Source of the DNA: Myxococcales bacterium
GTDB lineage: Bacteria; Myxococcota_A; Bradymonadia; Bradymonadales; GCA-2716585
DNA length: 64,000 bases
Assembly: GCA_002716585.1 (NCBI GenBank)
Contig: PBBL01000087.1
Coordinates: 1-64,000, forward strand
Direction of reading: 5' to 3'
The translations under genes and the position numbers were made by a program. Shown here piece by piece: positions 26,059 through 34,684 of this stretch. Numbering within the stretch: position 1 is the stretch's first letter; every line of letters begins with the position of its first letter. The notes beneath the pieces are model-generated. The model did not search any database, was not told the DNA's origin, and worked only from the letters and a program-made list of their open reading frames with translations.

Positions 26059-26783
26059 CCGGACGCACGCTTGACCTGAGAGGCTTTGAGGACCTGTGGT
26101 GGCGGTTTCAGAGCCTCCACTACCAACGCCACAACCAACGCCGCCTGGAGCACCTGACCAGCCTCGGGTTGCCGCTGTCCGGGCGGAGCGTCCTTGAGGT
26201 GGGCGCTGGGATCGGCGATCACGCGCGGTACTTCCTCGATCGAGGCTGCGCGATGACCATCACGGAGGGGAGGCCGCGCTGCGTCGAGGTGATCCGGCGT
26301 CGCTACCCGGGGATCCGCGCGCTGGAGCTGGATCTGGACTCCCCGAACCCGGACGCGCTCGGCGACGCGCGGTTTGACGTCGTGTACTGCTACGGGGTGC
26401 TCTACCACCTGGCGCGCCCGGCGGAGGCGCTGCGCTTTCTGGCCGAGCGCAGCCGGGGGCTGCTGTTGCTGGAGACCTGCGTCCGCTTCGGGCCTGAGGA
26501 CACCGTCACCTTCCACGAGGAGCCGCCCGAGGTGGGGGAGAACGCGCTGTCCGGGCGCGGGTGCAGGCCGAGTCGGGCCTGGCTGTGGCGCGAGCTTGGG
26601 GCGCTGTTCCCCCACGTCTACCTGCCCACGACCCAGCCCTGGCATGAGGAGTTTCCGACCGACTGGACCACCCCGCCCGACAACCCGTTCCTGATCCGGG
26701 CGGTGTTCGTCGCGTCGCGCACCCCCTTGAGCAACCCTGCGCTCACGACGCAGCTCCTGACGCGCCAGGAGCGCTGCCCTTGA
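26055..26783 (+). CDS. Second class I SAM-dependent methyltransferase, coupled to the first
   Basis: About 242 residues starting with GTG at 26055 inside the stop of the preceding gene (GTGA overlap), which implies translational coupling. SAM motif I is VLEVGAGIGDHARYF, followed by ITEGRP, and the methyltransferase-11-like VVYCYGVLYHLARP shares the LYHL element with its partner. The C-terminal 70 residues include the FHEEPPEVGENALSGRGCRPSR segment seen in sugar or glycan-type methyltransferases. The pair probably acts on related substrates; which ones cannot be read from sequence. About 190 non-coding bases follow. Confidence 0.8.
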   Translation: MTGRTLDLRGFEDLWWRFQSLHYQRHNQRRLEHLTSLGLPLSGRSVLEVGAGIGDHARYFLDRGCAMTITEGRPRCVEVIRRRYPGIRALELDLDSPNPDALGDARFDVVYCYGVLYHLARPAEALRFLAERSRGLLLLETCVRFGPEDTVTFHEEPPEVGENALSGRGCRPSRAWLWRELGALFPHVYLPTTQPWHEEFPTDWTTPPDNPFLIRAVFVASRTPLSNPALTTQLLTRQERCP

Positions 26784-26973
26784 GTTGGAGCCGTCGCGTG
26801 GATCGCGGTGGGGCTGCCTGCTTGTCGCGCCACGCGCTCCGAGCAGCGCGGGGTGGGGTGGCTGGTTGTGTGCGGGATCCGGGCGACGGCCGCGGTGCTC
26901 GGGAGGACAATTTGACTCCGGGAGCTGGCTGAGGTAACACAATTCCATCAGCACCAAGCACCAAGAGGTCCCC

Positions 26974-28479
26974 ATGAAATCATTTGTCATCGGCGACAGC
27001 ATCTCCCAGGGCTTCATCTCCGGGCGCGCCTCACGCGGCGAGCTCGCCTACCCCAAGCTCATCCACGACGCGATGGGGTGGGGCGGCTACAGCCACGTCC
27101 GCTACCCCCACGACGGCCCGGGGCTGTTCGTCGACCTGGAGTGGATCCTGCGTGATCTGGAAGGGCGCTACGGCGCCAACATCCGGGGGTTGGAGTGGGC
27201 GCTCGCCCTCAACCGGATCCGGGCGCTGTTCGACGAGGCCGAGGACCTCTACGAGCGCGACGCCCTCCACGAGGAGCAGCCGCACGACCCCCCGGCCTCC
27301 GGGTTTGGCAACGTCGCCTGCTATGGGTTCACCGTGGCGGACGCCTGGAACGTCACGCCCAACGTCTGTCGGCAGCGGATCGCGGCCAGTCAACGCGGCG
27401 ATGGCCTCTTTCACCTCCCCAGCGCGCCGTTCTACCGCAACGCGCTCCGGGTGCTGCGCCCTGATCCTCAGGACACCCGCGACTTCAGCCAGCTCGACTG
27501 GCTCAAGCACACGGCGGAGACCGAGGGGGTGGAGAACGTCATCCTGTGGCTTGGCGGGAACAACGCCCTGGCGACCGTGCTCCGCCTCAAGGTCTTCCAG
27601 AAGGATCCTGGCCCCGGAGGCGCCACGATCACCCACACCCCGTCGATGGACGACGTCGTCCCGGGCTCCTCGGAGATCTCCTACAACCTGTGGCACCCCA
27701 GCGTGTTCGAGGCGGACTACCGCGAGCTGATGCGCCGCGTCTCCGACTGCATGGCCAACAACGTCGCCGCCGATTGGCGCGTCTTCATCGGCACCGTGCC
27801 CGAGGTGACGATCGCGCCGCTCGCCAAGGGGGTTGGCCCCACCAGCCTCATCGCGTTCCCTGAGGACGAAGACGGCCACCAGGTGCCGGACGGCTATTAC
27901 TTCAAGTACTACACCTACTTCCCCTTCGAGGTGGAGTACGCCCACAAGGGCGGTTCTCGCCTCTCCCTCCACGACGCGCTCCACATCGACCGCTGCATCC
28001 ACGCCTACAACGCCACGATCCGCGACGAGGTGAGGCGCGCCAACGAGCTGCTCATCAATCGGGGCGACAAGGCCCGATACCACGTCGTGGACATCGCCAG
28101 CAGCCTGCGCGCGTTGGCGTGGAAGCGCAACGGCGGCCACCCCACCTACACCATGCCGAAGGCGATCCAGTTCATGTACCCGCAGGTGAACACCAAGTTC
28201 TACCACGCCGACCGTGACGGTCAGCTGCGTCAGGGTGGCCTGTTCAGCCTCGACGGGGTGCACCCGACCGCCATCGGCCAGGGGCTGCTCGCGTATGAGT
28301 TCCTCAAGGTGATGCGCGACGCTGGGGTCCCAGGCGCCGACCCCGACGCGCTGGATTGGCGCAGCATCGTCGCCAGCGACACCCTCTACAACGATCCGCT
28401 TCGTTTGATGGGGGAGGCGTACGAGAACCCCGACTTCGCGGGGTGGATCGTGCAGGCGGTGCATCAGCAGCTGGGGTAG
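26974..28479 (+). CDS. Large SGNH/GDSL-type hydrolase-like protein, no signal peptide
   Basis: A 501-residue protein beginning directly with the block I motif FVIGDSISQG (Ser9 as likely nucleophile), a later block III-like LGGNNAL with the conserved Asn, and a C-terminal LDGVHPTAIGQG supplying the Asp-x-x-His pair. The SGNH catalytic set is therefore complete, but spread over about twice the usual length, with an inserted region (about 60-380) rich in aromatic residues. There is no signal peptide, so it is probably cytoplasmic, unusual for lipase/esterase members. The start has AAGAGG five bases upstream. It stands after the methyltransferase pair; a functional link is possible but unproven. 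Confidence 0.75.
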   Translation: MKSFVIGDSISQGFISGRASRGELAYPKLIHDAMGWGGYSHVRYPHDGPGLFVDLEWILRDLEGRYGANIRGLEWALALNRIRALFDEAEDLYERDALHEEQPHDPPASGFGNVACYGFTVADAWNVTPNVCRQRIAASQRGDGLFHLPSAPFYRNALRVLRPDPQDTRDFSQLDWLKHTAETEGVENVILWLGGNNALATVLRLKVFQKDPGPGGATITHTPSMDDVVPGSSEISYNLWHPSVFEADYRELMRRVSDCMANNVAADWRVFIGTVPEVTIAPLAKGVGPTSLIAFPEDEDGHQVPDGYYFKYYTYFPFEVEYAHKGGSRLSLHDALHIDRCIHAYNATIRDEVRRANELLINRGDKARYHVVDIASSLRALAWKRNGGHPTYTMPKAIQFMYPQVNTKFYHADRDGQLRQGGLFSLDGVHPTAIGQGLLAYEFLKVMRDAGVPGADPDALDWRSIVASDTLYNDPLRLMGEAYENPDFAGWIVQAVHQQLG

Positions 28480-28501
28480 GGGGCGCAGGAGGTGAGCGAC
28501 A

Positions 28502-28521
28502 GGGAGGGCGGGCGCCCTCCC
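28502..28521. terminator. Bidirectional hairpin between convergent genes
   Basis: An eight-base perfect stem GGGAGGGC / GCCCTCCC with a four-base loop, placed between the stops of the SGNH gene and the convergent metallopeptidase gene. No T-run. Confidence 0.45.
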
Positions 28522-28535
28522 GTGGAGGCTGGGCA

Positions 28536-30386
28536 TCAGTCGATGCCGTTCCAGGTGCCCATGTCGGTCCAGCGCTGGCTCTGATCGGCGCCTGAGGTGT
28601 CCTCGATGCCCTGGGTGAGGTTGGTCCAGGTGGTCTGGTTGGTCCAGGGCAGCGACGCGCTGATCTCGTCCATCATCTGGCCGTTGGAGGGGCGAACACC
28701 CGCGTCACCGACGTTGGTGTTGGTTCGGTAGTCCCACCACTGACGGAGCCAGTCCAGCTCGACGCCCAGCGTGGAGGGCGTCGCGATGTTGCAGATGGTG
28801 TCGTAGTAGGCGGTCTGCCCACCGTTCGGGCCGTTCTCGACGTTGATGGTCGGGTCGCTGCCGCCCCAGTACTGCATCGTGGCGTCCTGCTCCGTGGTGT
28901 CGTTGAAGGCGGCGGTGGCCACGAAGTGGGCCCACCCCTCCATCGCCGCGCAGGACTCGAACTCCGCCGACCACATGGAGTGGCCGCCCGGGCCCGGGCC
29001 CGCATCGCAGGCCATCGGGCTCAGCGGGTTGACGAATAGGTCGAAGGAGCAGTCGTTGTCGTACCCACCGGTGTAGAACCCGAGGATCCGGTGGCCCAGC
29101 TCATGGCCGATGATGAACTTGCGGTCGTCGCTGGTGACCCACAGCTCGCCACCCGAGGAGCAGTTGCAGCACTGCGAGCCGTCGGGGCGGCAGGCGGCGT
29201 TCACCTTGAAGGTCTCGCCCGAGAGGCCACCGTTGAACCGAGCCAGGGTCCAGGCGGAGACCGCGAGCAGGTTGGACAGCTCGTGGTCGGGGAAGGTGTA
29301 GACCTTGGTGCCGCTCGGACCGGGGTTGGCGCCCCAGATCGCGACGGCCCCCAGCAGCTTGTTGTCGTTGTAGACCACCAGGTCGTTGTTGGCGATCTGG
29401 GCCCGCGTGTACCCGAAGATGACGAAGCCGCTGTCGTCGCCGCTGGAGAACTCGGTCGTGCAGCCCTGCCCGTCCAGGTAGCCGTCGAACTTCTTGACCC
29501 CGCCCGGCGCGAACACCCGAACCAGCATCCCCCGCGCCACCCACGGGTTGGTCGGATCCACCCCATAGTCTTCCCCAAAGCCTGCGTCGGCGAGGCTCAC
29601 CGGGAGGCGGAAGCAGAACCTGTAGTTCTGGATCCCGCTCTGGACGCCGAGCGGCGGCTCAGGCAGGCCGCCCGTGCCGGTCGCGGCGTCCGCGCGGGCG
29701 CCGTCCGCCAGCGCGGGGTCGCCCGTCGGGATGAGGTCGCGCCCCGCGCCGCCAGGCAGCACGGCCAGGAACTCGGCGGCGCCGCGTTGGCCGCGGACCG
29801 TGGTCGCGCCCAGGTCAACGGAGAGCGCGGCGCTCTCCAGCGCCCCCTCCGGCAGCGGCGCGCCCAACGAGCCGCGCGCGAACACGCGCTCGGTGGGCTG
29901 GCCGGTCGCGTCGAGCACCTCCACCTCGGCCTTGAGGCTCACCGGGAGCCACAAGCGGCTCACCTCAACCCCCAGCTCGCGCGCGTCCACCTGCGTCGTG
30001 ATCGTCCCGCCTGCTGGGACCACGACCGCGTCGCGGATGGCGCTCGGCGCGGTCTCGCCGAGCAGCGCGTGCAGCGTGACGCGCACCCACCGCGGCTCGT
30101 CGCTCATGTTGCTCGCGGTGATCGTGATGGACGACTCCTGGACCGTGACCGCGGCCGAGAGCGTCGCGGGCGCCACGTTGGAGTTCGTGCACAGGTCGTC
30201 GTCTTCGTCGTGGGCGTGCGTGTCGCCCGTGGTCGGATCCTCGGTCGTGTCGCCGCGCAGCGCCGTCAACGAGGACTCGGCGCGCGCCACCTCCTCATCG
30301 ACCCCTTCGGGGCCGCACGCCATCAAAAGGGAAAGAGACAAGCTCATCGCGAGGACACATCGTGAATTCAACAAAGCAGTCACCAT
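28536..30386 (-). CDS. Lipoprotein zinc metallopeptidase (HExxH, gluzincin-like)
   Basis: A 616-residue exported lipoprotein (lipobox LMAC) with an Asp/Thr-rich linker and a beta-sandwich-like region at about 70-200. The catalytic motif is HELGH at 428-432 and a likely third zinc ligand is Glu483 in MEGWAHF, the spacing expected of gluzincins. Cys-rich CRPDGSQCCNC lies just before the active site. The family is not recognised precisely. The substrate is probably an extracellular protein, consistent with a predatory or biopolymer-degrading lifestyle, but that is inference. It converges on the SGNH gene across a hairpin. Confidence 0.78.
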   Translation of the reverse strand: MVTALLNSRCVLAMSLSLSLLMACGPEGVDEEVARAESSLTALRGDTTEDPTTGDTHAHDEDDDLCTNSNVAPATLSAAVTVQESSITITASNMSDEPRWVRVTLHALLGETAPSAIRDAVVVPAGGTITTQVDARELGVEVSRLWLPVSLKAEVEVLDATGQPTERVFARGSLGAPLPEGALESAALSVDLGATTVRGQRGAAEFLAVLPGGAGRDLIPTGDPALADGARADAATGTGGLPEPPLGVQSGIQNYRFCFRLPVSLADAGFGEDYGVDPTNPWVARGMLVRVFAPGGVKKFDGYLDGQGCTTEFSSGDDSGFVIFGYTRAQIANNDLVVYNDNKLLGAVAIWGANPGPSGTKVYTFPDHELSNLLAVSAWTLARFNGGLSGETFKVNAACRPDGSQCCNCSSGGELWVTSDDRKFIIGHELGHRILGFYTGGYDNDCSFDLFVNPLSPMACDAGPGPGGHSMWSAEFESCAAMEGWAHFVATAAFNDTTEQDATMQYWGGSDPTINVENGPNGGQTAYYDTICNIATPSTLGVELDWLRQWWDYRTNTNVGDAGVRPSNGQMMDEISASLPWTNQTTWTNLTQGIEDTSGADQSQRWTDMGTWNGID

Positions 30387-30498
30387 CGGTTGGGTTGCTA
30401 CCGCCGAGGTCCCTTGACCTCAGCCGCCCTCTTGGTGCGGTGACCTCTGATGTGTGACAGGGGGAGGAGGATTTTTTCGGGGGAGGCGCCGCGCGGGG

Positions 30499-30909
30499 TC
30501 ACGCGAGCCGGGTCGGGATCAGCCCATCACGCCCGGTGATCGGGTCGATCGCGTCAGCCGAGGCCGGTCCGATCGCCACCGTGGTCCGGGTCGGGACGCC
30601 GTGAAACTCGGTCTTGCCCGAGTCGGTGATGAGCGCGCAGGGCAGCCCCCGCCGCTCCGCCTCGGCGTAGGCCGCCAGCAGCTCCTCCTCGCCCTCGACC
30701 GAGAGCACGATCTTGGCGAAGCGGCCTCGGACCCAACGGGTCATCTCCGGGGTCATCTGGAGGGTGAGGGTCTGCGGGTCGCCGCCTTCGGGCACCGGCG
30801 CCGCGCGGTTGAGGAGCACCTTCATCGAGGCGTGGGCGACCTGGGCGGCGATCTTGCCCTTGCGCATCTTGAGATCGCGGCGGTAGAGGATGACCTGCTT
30901 GATCGACAT
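30499..30909 (-). CDS. Peptidyl-tRNA hydrolase, Pth2 (archaeal/eukaryotic) type
   Basis: About 136 residues from ATG 30909, which has GGAGG upstream; the longer start adds only MSSPGGAAA. Pth2 cleaves the ester between peptide and tRNA to recycle peptidyl-tRNA. Family signatures are present: RKGKIAAQVAHAS near the N-terminus, a central helix, the DSGKTEFHGVPTRTTVAIGP block near the C-terminus, and the final DPITG-type turn. Classical bacteria use the unrelated Pth1, so this Pth2-type gene may be an additional or specialised enzyme. It stands alone between the metallopeptidase and the AraC regulator. Confidence 0.88.
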   Translation of the reverse strand: MSIKQVILYRRDLKMRKGKIAAQVAHASMKVLLNRAAPVPEGGDPQTLTLQMTPEMTRWVRGRFAKIVLSVEGEEELLAAYAEAERRGLPCALITDSGKTEFHGVPTRTTVAIGPASADAIDPITGRDGLIPTRLA

Positions 30910-31026
30910 CGCGGCGGCGCCTCCTGGTGAACTCAAGCCTGGCGTGTCACGCCCATCATGCCCTACTCAAAGCGATCCGTCACCGGTGGACGGCGATGGG
31001 GCGCATCGCAGACCGACCTCCGCCGC

Positions 31027-32013
31027 TCAAGTCGCCCACCGCGCGGGCACCTCGGCGCCGCGCGCGGCCGCGCCGGGTGGCACGCCGACCTCGCGCTTGA
31101 AGGCGCGGGAGAAGGCCGCCTCGGAGCCATAACCGCACGCCTCGGCCACCTCCGCGACCGACACCTCCTCGCCCGTCAGCATCGACAGCGCGATCGTCAT
31201 GCGCCACTCGGTCAGGTACTGCATCGGCGTCTGCTCCACGACGTCGCTGAACCGAGCCGAGAAGGATGAGCGTGACATCGCCACCCGCTCCGCCAGCTCC
31301 CCGACCGACCAGGGGTGCCCGGGGTGTTCGTGGATCAGCGCCAACGCCTGCCCGATCTGGGGGTCGTGGAGCGCCCTGAGCCACGGCGACCCCAGCCCTT
31401 CGCCGCCCTGCATCCACAGGCGCAGCGCCTGGATCACCAGCACGTCGGCCAACCTCGCCACCACGGTCTCGCCGCCGGGCTGCATGACGCTGGCCTCGTG
31501 CGTCATCAGCCGCAGCGTCTGCTGCAACCACGCCCCTTGTGGCGTCGCCAGCGCGTCGATGTGGACCAGCGGCGGCAACGAGGCCACCAGCCGCGCCGCG
31601 ATCGGGTTCTCCACCCGCGCGAAGCCGCAGATCAGCGTCGTCCGCTCCCCCTCGGCCCCGTACCGGAGGATCTCGTAGCGCTCGCTCACGCGCTCGACGG
31701 GGAGCGCGAACAGCTCCTCGCTGGGCAGGCTCAGGTCGCTGGCGATCACGTGCCCCTCCCCGTGAGACACCAGGGCGAGCTGATCCGGGCGCAGCTCGTG
31801 CGGCGTGACGCCCTCCACCTCCAACCAGTAGCTGCCTGATGTGGCGATGTGGAACATCAGCGTCCCGGGCTCGGTCGGCATCTCGATCGACCACTCCCCC
31901 CTCAGCTCCGACAAGCAGCACAGCGCGCTGCTCAGCCTCAGGTGGTGCAGCGCGCTGCTCACCGGGTTTTGGACCGCCTCCAGCGAGGCGCGCGGTTGGG
32001 GCGTCGCGATCAT
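31027..32013 (-). CDS. AraC-family transcriptional regulator (cupin_6 sensor)
   Basis: A 328-residue regulator. ATG 32013 with GGAGGA six bases ahead is preferred over the ORF's first start at 32034. The N-terminal half looks like the cupin_6 ligand-binding fold of the AraC/TetD 'cupin-like' subgroup, and residues about 225-325 hold the double helix-turn-helix: VGELAERVAMSRSSFSARF and VAEVAEACGYGSEAAFSRAFKREVG (each a partial stretch of the domain). It is divergently transcribed from the NmrA-like/DUF1772 pair across 157 bases, the usual arrangement when an AraC protein controls its neighbour. Confidence 0.9.
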   Translation of the reverse strand: MIATPQPRASLEAVQNPVSSALHHLRLSSALCCLSELRGEWSIEMPTEPGTLMFHIATSGSYWLEVEGVTPHELRPDQLALVSHGEGHVIASDLSLPSEELFALPVERVSERYEILRYGAEGERTTLICGFARVENPIAARLVASLPPLVHIDALATPQGAWLQQTLRLMTHEASVMQPGGETVVARLADVLVIQALRLWMQGGEGLGSPWLRALHDPQIGQALALIHEHPGHPWSVGELAERVAMSRSSFSARFSDVVEQTPMQYLTEWRMTIALSMLTGEEVSVAEVAEACGYGSEAAFSRAFKREVGVPPGAAARGAEVPARWAT

Positions 32014-32044
32014 GGCGTCTCCTCCAAGGTTCATTCTGGACGAT

Positions 32045-32122
32045 CTGCAATGTTTTGTGGCTCAAGTGTGATGGATCGGCCAGATGGCCATGCGTAACAT
32101 ACACATCGTCCCCGCTGCAATG
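32045..32122. promoter_or_regulatory. Divergent regulator/target intergenic region with 8-bp direct repeats
   Basis: The 157-base region between the AraC regulator and the NmrA-like gene contains CTGCAATG at 32045-32052 and again at 32115-32122, exactly 70 bases apart on the same strand. These could be AraC half-sites controlling both directions. A TAACAT at 32095-32100 is a possible plus-strand -10 element. Confidence 0.3.
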
Positions 32123-32170
32123 AACTCGGGGCGATGAACCTCAAAGCCTCCACAAGGAAGGAGACAGACG

Positions 32171-33028
32171 ATGACCACCTCAAGCCTGACCATGAATAAG
32201 CAGAACAACAAGGAAACAATCCTCGTGACCGGGGCGACCGGCAAGACCGGGAGCCGCGTGGTGAAGCGGCTGCGCGACGCCAACGCGGAGGTGCGGATCG
32301 GCTCGCGTCGGGCGACCCCGGCGTTCGACTGGAGCGACCGCGCGACCTGGAGCAACGCCCTGGAGGGGGTGGACGCGGTCTACATCTGCTACCACCCCGA
32401 TCTGGCGATCCCGTCCGCCGTCGAGGACATCGCCGCGCTGCTCGACGTGTGCAGGGGGTTGGGCGTGAAGCGGGCGGTGCTCCTGTCCGGGCGCGGTGAG
32501 GAGGGGGCGCAGGCCTGTGAGCGGCTGGTGCAGGGGTCGGGGCTGGAGTGGACCCTGATTCGGGCGAGCTGGTTCGCCCAGAACTTCAGCGAGGGCTTCC
32601 TGCTCGACGCCGTCAAGAGCGGCGTGGTGGCGTTGCCGGTCGGCGCGGTGCCCGAGCCGATCATCGACGTGAATGACATCGCCGAGATCGCCGCCGAAGC
32701 GCTGCTTCACCCGGACGAGCACGTCGGTCAACTCTACGAGGTGACCGGCCCGCGCCTGCTCACCTTCGAGGAGGTCGCCGCGGAGATCGCGGCGGCGTCG
32801 GGGCGGGAGGTCCGCTACGTCCAGTGCACCTTCGAGCAGTTCAGGGCGGGCCTGGACGCGGCGGGCGTGCCGGAGCAGACCGCGGCGTTCCTCCAGTGGC
32901 TCCTCTCCGAGATCTTCGACGGTCGCAACGCCCACACCACCGATGGGGTCGAGCGGGCGCTCGGGCGGCCCGCGCGGGACTTCCGGGACTACGCCCGCGA
33001 GGCGGCTCGCGGCGGCGCCTGGTCCTGA
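32171..33028 (+). CDS. NmrA-like NAD(P)-binding protein
   Basis: A 285-residue Rossmann-fold protein of the NmrA/atypical-SDR group, with the dinucleotide motif VTGATGKTGSRVV near 19-31 and the conserved LIRASWFAQNFSEG segment near 135. It is probably a quinone or NAD(P)-dependent oxidoreductase or redox-sensing protein in the cytoplasm; the exact substrate is unknown. AAGGAAGGAG lies ahead of the ATG. It leads a two-gene unit with the DUF1772 gene 93 bases downstream and is divergent from an AraC regulator that probably controls it. Confidence 0.87.
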   Translation: MTTSSLTMNKQNNKETILVTGATGKTGSRVVKRLRDANAEVRIGSRRATPAFDWSDRATWSNALEGVDAVYICYHPDLAIPSAVEDIAALLDVCRGLGVKRAVLLSGRGEEGAQACERLVQGSGLEWTLIRASWFAQNFSEGFLLDAVKSGVVALPVGAVPEPIIDVNDIAEIAAEALLHPDEHVGQLYEVTGPRLLTFEEVAAEIAAASGREVRYVQCTFEQFRAGLDAAGVPEQTAAFLQWLLSEIFDGRNAHTTDGVERALGRPARDFRDYAREAARGGAWS

Positions 33029-33067
33029 ACTCCAGGGGCGGCGCTCCTCGCCGCCCCACGAACCTCC

Positions 33068-33097
33068 ACAGACAACCAGCACACAGACAACCAGCAC
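33068..33097 (+). repeat. Two tandem copies of a 15-bp sequence
   Basis: ACAGACAACCAGCAC occurs twice head-to-tail in the leader of the DUF1772 gene, 24 bases ahead of its start. It is a small tandem duplication in the untranslated region. Confidence 0.9.
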
Positions 33098-33121
33098 ACC
33101 ACGTTTTGGGAGCCACACGTC

Positions 33122-33616
33122 ATGATGTTCAAGGTCTCGCTCATCCTCACCGCCCTCCTCTGCGCTCTGCTCGCGGGCTTCGTGTTCGCCTTCGCCGTTG
33201 TCGTCATGCCTGGGATCGCGCGCCTCGATGACGGCGACTTCATTCGCGCGTTCCAGGCGATCGACGGCGTCATTCAGGGTTCGCAGCCGCTGTTCGGGGT
33301 GGTGTGGCTGGGGTCGCTGCTGGGCGCCCTCGTGACCCTCGGACTGGGGCTGGGCGAGCTGAGCGGCGCGCGCCTCGCGCTCCTGGGGGGCGCCGCGGCG
33401 CTCTTTCTCCTGGCGGTGCACCTGCCCACGTTCCTGGTGAACGTCCCGCTCAACAACCGGCTTCAGGCGTTGAACGTCGCGACGATGGATGACGCCGCGG
33501 TGACCGCGGCCCGAGCTGGTTTTGAGGCCACCTGGAATCGCTGGAACGTCGTTCGGACCATCGTCGCGACCGCGGTGACCGGGTCGTTGATGTGGCTCAT
33601 GCTCGCCCTACCGTGA
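33122..33616 (+). CDS. DUF1772 (anthrone-oxygenase-like) membrane protein
   Basis: A 164-residue protein with four transmembrane helices, matching DUF1772: conserved FVFAFAVVVMPGI in helix 1, VNVPLNNRLQAL in the loop and FEATWNRWNVVR before the last helix. Fungal members act as anthrone oxygenases in polyketide tailoring; bacterial ones are usually uncharacterised. Pairing with an NmrA-like oxidoreductase under an AraC regulator recurs in bacteria and suggests a small redox or detoxification operon. It converges on the SrkA gene, 24 bases apart. Confidence 0.85.
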   Translation: MMFKVSLILTALLCALLAGFVFAFAVVVMPGIARLDDGDFIRAFQAIDGVIQGSQPLFGVVWLGSLLGALVTLGLGLGELSGARLALLGGAAALFLLAVHLPTFLVNVPLNNRLQALNVATMDDAAVTAARAGFEATWNRWNVVRTIVATAVTGSLMWLMLALP

Positions 33617-33640
33617 GCCGGAACGCCCAGGTGCGTTGGC

Positions 33641-34684
33641 TCAGTTGTCTTCCCAGTCAAAGAAGTAGTCCTTGTTGGTCAGCTCGACGGGCTCCTCGGT
33701 GGGGGCGTCGCCAGATTCGACGCGGAGGTGCTCGACGATGTCCTCCAGCTCGGCGGTCTCCTCCTGCCAGTACTTCTCGCTGCCGAAGTGGGGCCAGGTG
33801 CGGGGGAAGATGGGGTCGTGCCAGCGCTTGGCGAGCCAGGTGGCGTAGTGGACGAGGCGCATGCCACGCAGGGGCTCGATGAGGTTGAGGGTGGCGCGGT
33901 CGAAGTCGCGGATCTGCTGGTAGCCCTCGATGAACGCCTCACGTTGGCGGCGCGCCCAGGCGTCGCGGCCAGGGATGAGCATCCAGAGGTCCTGCACGGC
34001 GGGGCCGGTGACCATGTCGTCGAAATCGAGGACGTTGAAGGTGTTGTCGCGCAGCAGCAGGTTGCCGAGGTGCATGTCGCCGTGGACCCGGTGGACCGGG
34101 ACGCCGTCCATACGGGCGTCGGCGGCGTCGGCGATCCGGTTGGCGGCGTCGAAGTAGCGGCTCTTGAGGTGGAGCGGGAGGGTGCCGCTCTCGGCGAGCC
34201 AGGCGAGGTTGTCGCGGATGTAGATGTCGGCGCAGAGTTCGACGCGGTGGGGGGCGGGCTGGGACGCGCCGACGTTGTGGATGCGGGCGCAGAGCATGCC
34301 GAGGCGCTCGGCGAGGGCGTCGGTGACCTCGTCGGGGGCGCGGCCGCCGCGGCGCTCAAAGAGGGTGTAGAGGATGTTGTCGATGGTGTGCAGGGTGGAG
34401 CCGTCGGGGAACGGCAGCACCGGACAGACAGGGACCTCGGCCTCGGCGAGGTCGGTGAGGAACTGGTGCTCCTCGAGGATCTGGGCGCGGGTCCAGCGGC
34501 CCGGGCGGTAGAACTTGGCGATGACGCGGGTGCGGTCTTCGAGTTCGACCTCGTAGACGCGGTTCTCGAAGGAGTTGAGCGGGTAGCAGACCGGGTTGCA
34601 GTGGAGCCCGGCGGCTTCGACCGCTTCGAGGACCTTGTCCGGGGTCAGCGAGAGGAAGAGATCGGTGGTGGTCGACGCGTTCAT
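33641..34684 (-). CDS. srkA: SrkA/RdoA-type stress-response protein kinase
   Basis: A 347-residue aminoglycoside-phosphotransferase-fold kinase of the YihE/SrkA (RdoA) family, which in E. coli phosphorylates serine and threonine on proteins and protects against stress-induced death. Family motifs are CYPLNSFENRVYEVE near the N-terminus, the catalytic loop HRVHGDMHLGNLL and the metal-binding VLDFDD. Length matches the family (E. coli 328). The ATG overlaps the stop of the upstream S9 peptidase gene by four bases (ATGA), implying translational coupling, an uncommon neighbour for srkA. Confidence 0.92.
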   Translation of the reverse strand: MNASTTTDLFLSLTPDKVLEAVEAAGLHCNPVCYPLNSFENRVYEVELEDRTRVIAKFYRPGRWTRAQILEEHQFLTDLAEAEVPVCPVLPFPDGSTLHTIDNILYTLFERRGGRAPDEVTDALAERLGMLCARIHNVGASQPAPHRVELCADIYIRDNLAWLAESGTLPLHLKSRYFDAANRIADAADARMDGVPVHRVHGDMHLGNLLLRDNTFNVLDFDDMVTGPAVQDLWMLIPGRDAWARRQREAFIEGYQQIRDFDRATLNLIEPLRGMRLVHYATWLAKRWHDPIFPRTWPHFGSEKYWQEETAELEDIVEHLRVESGDAPTEEPVELTNKDYFFDWEDN

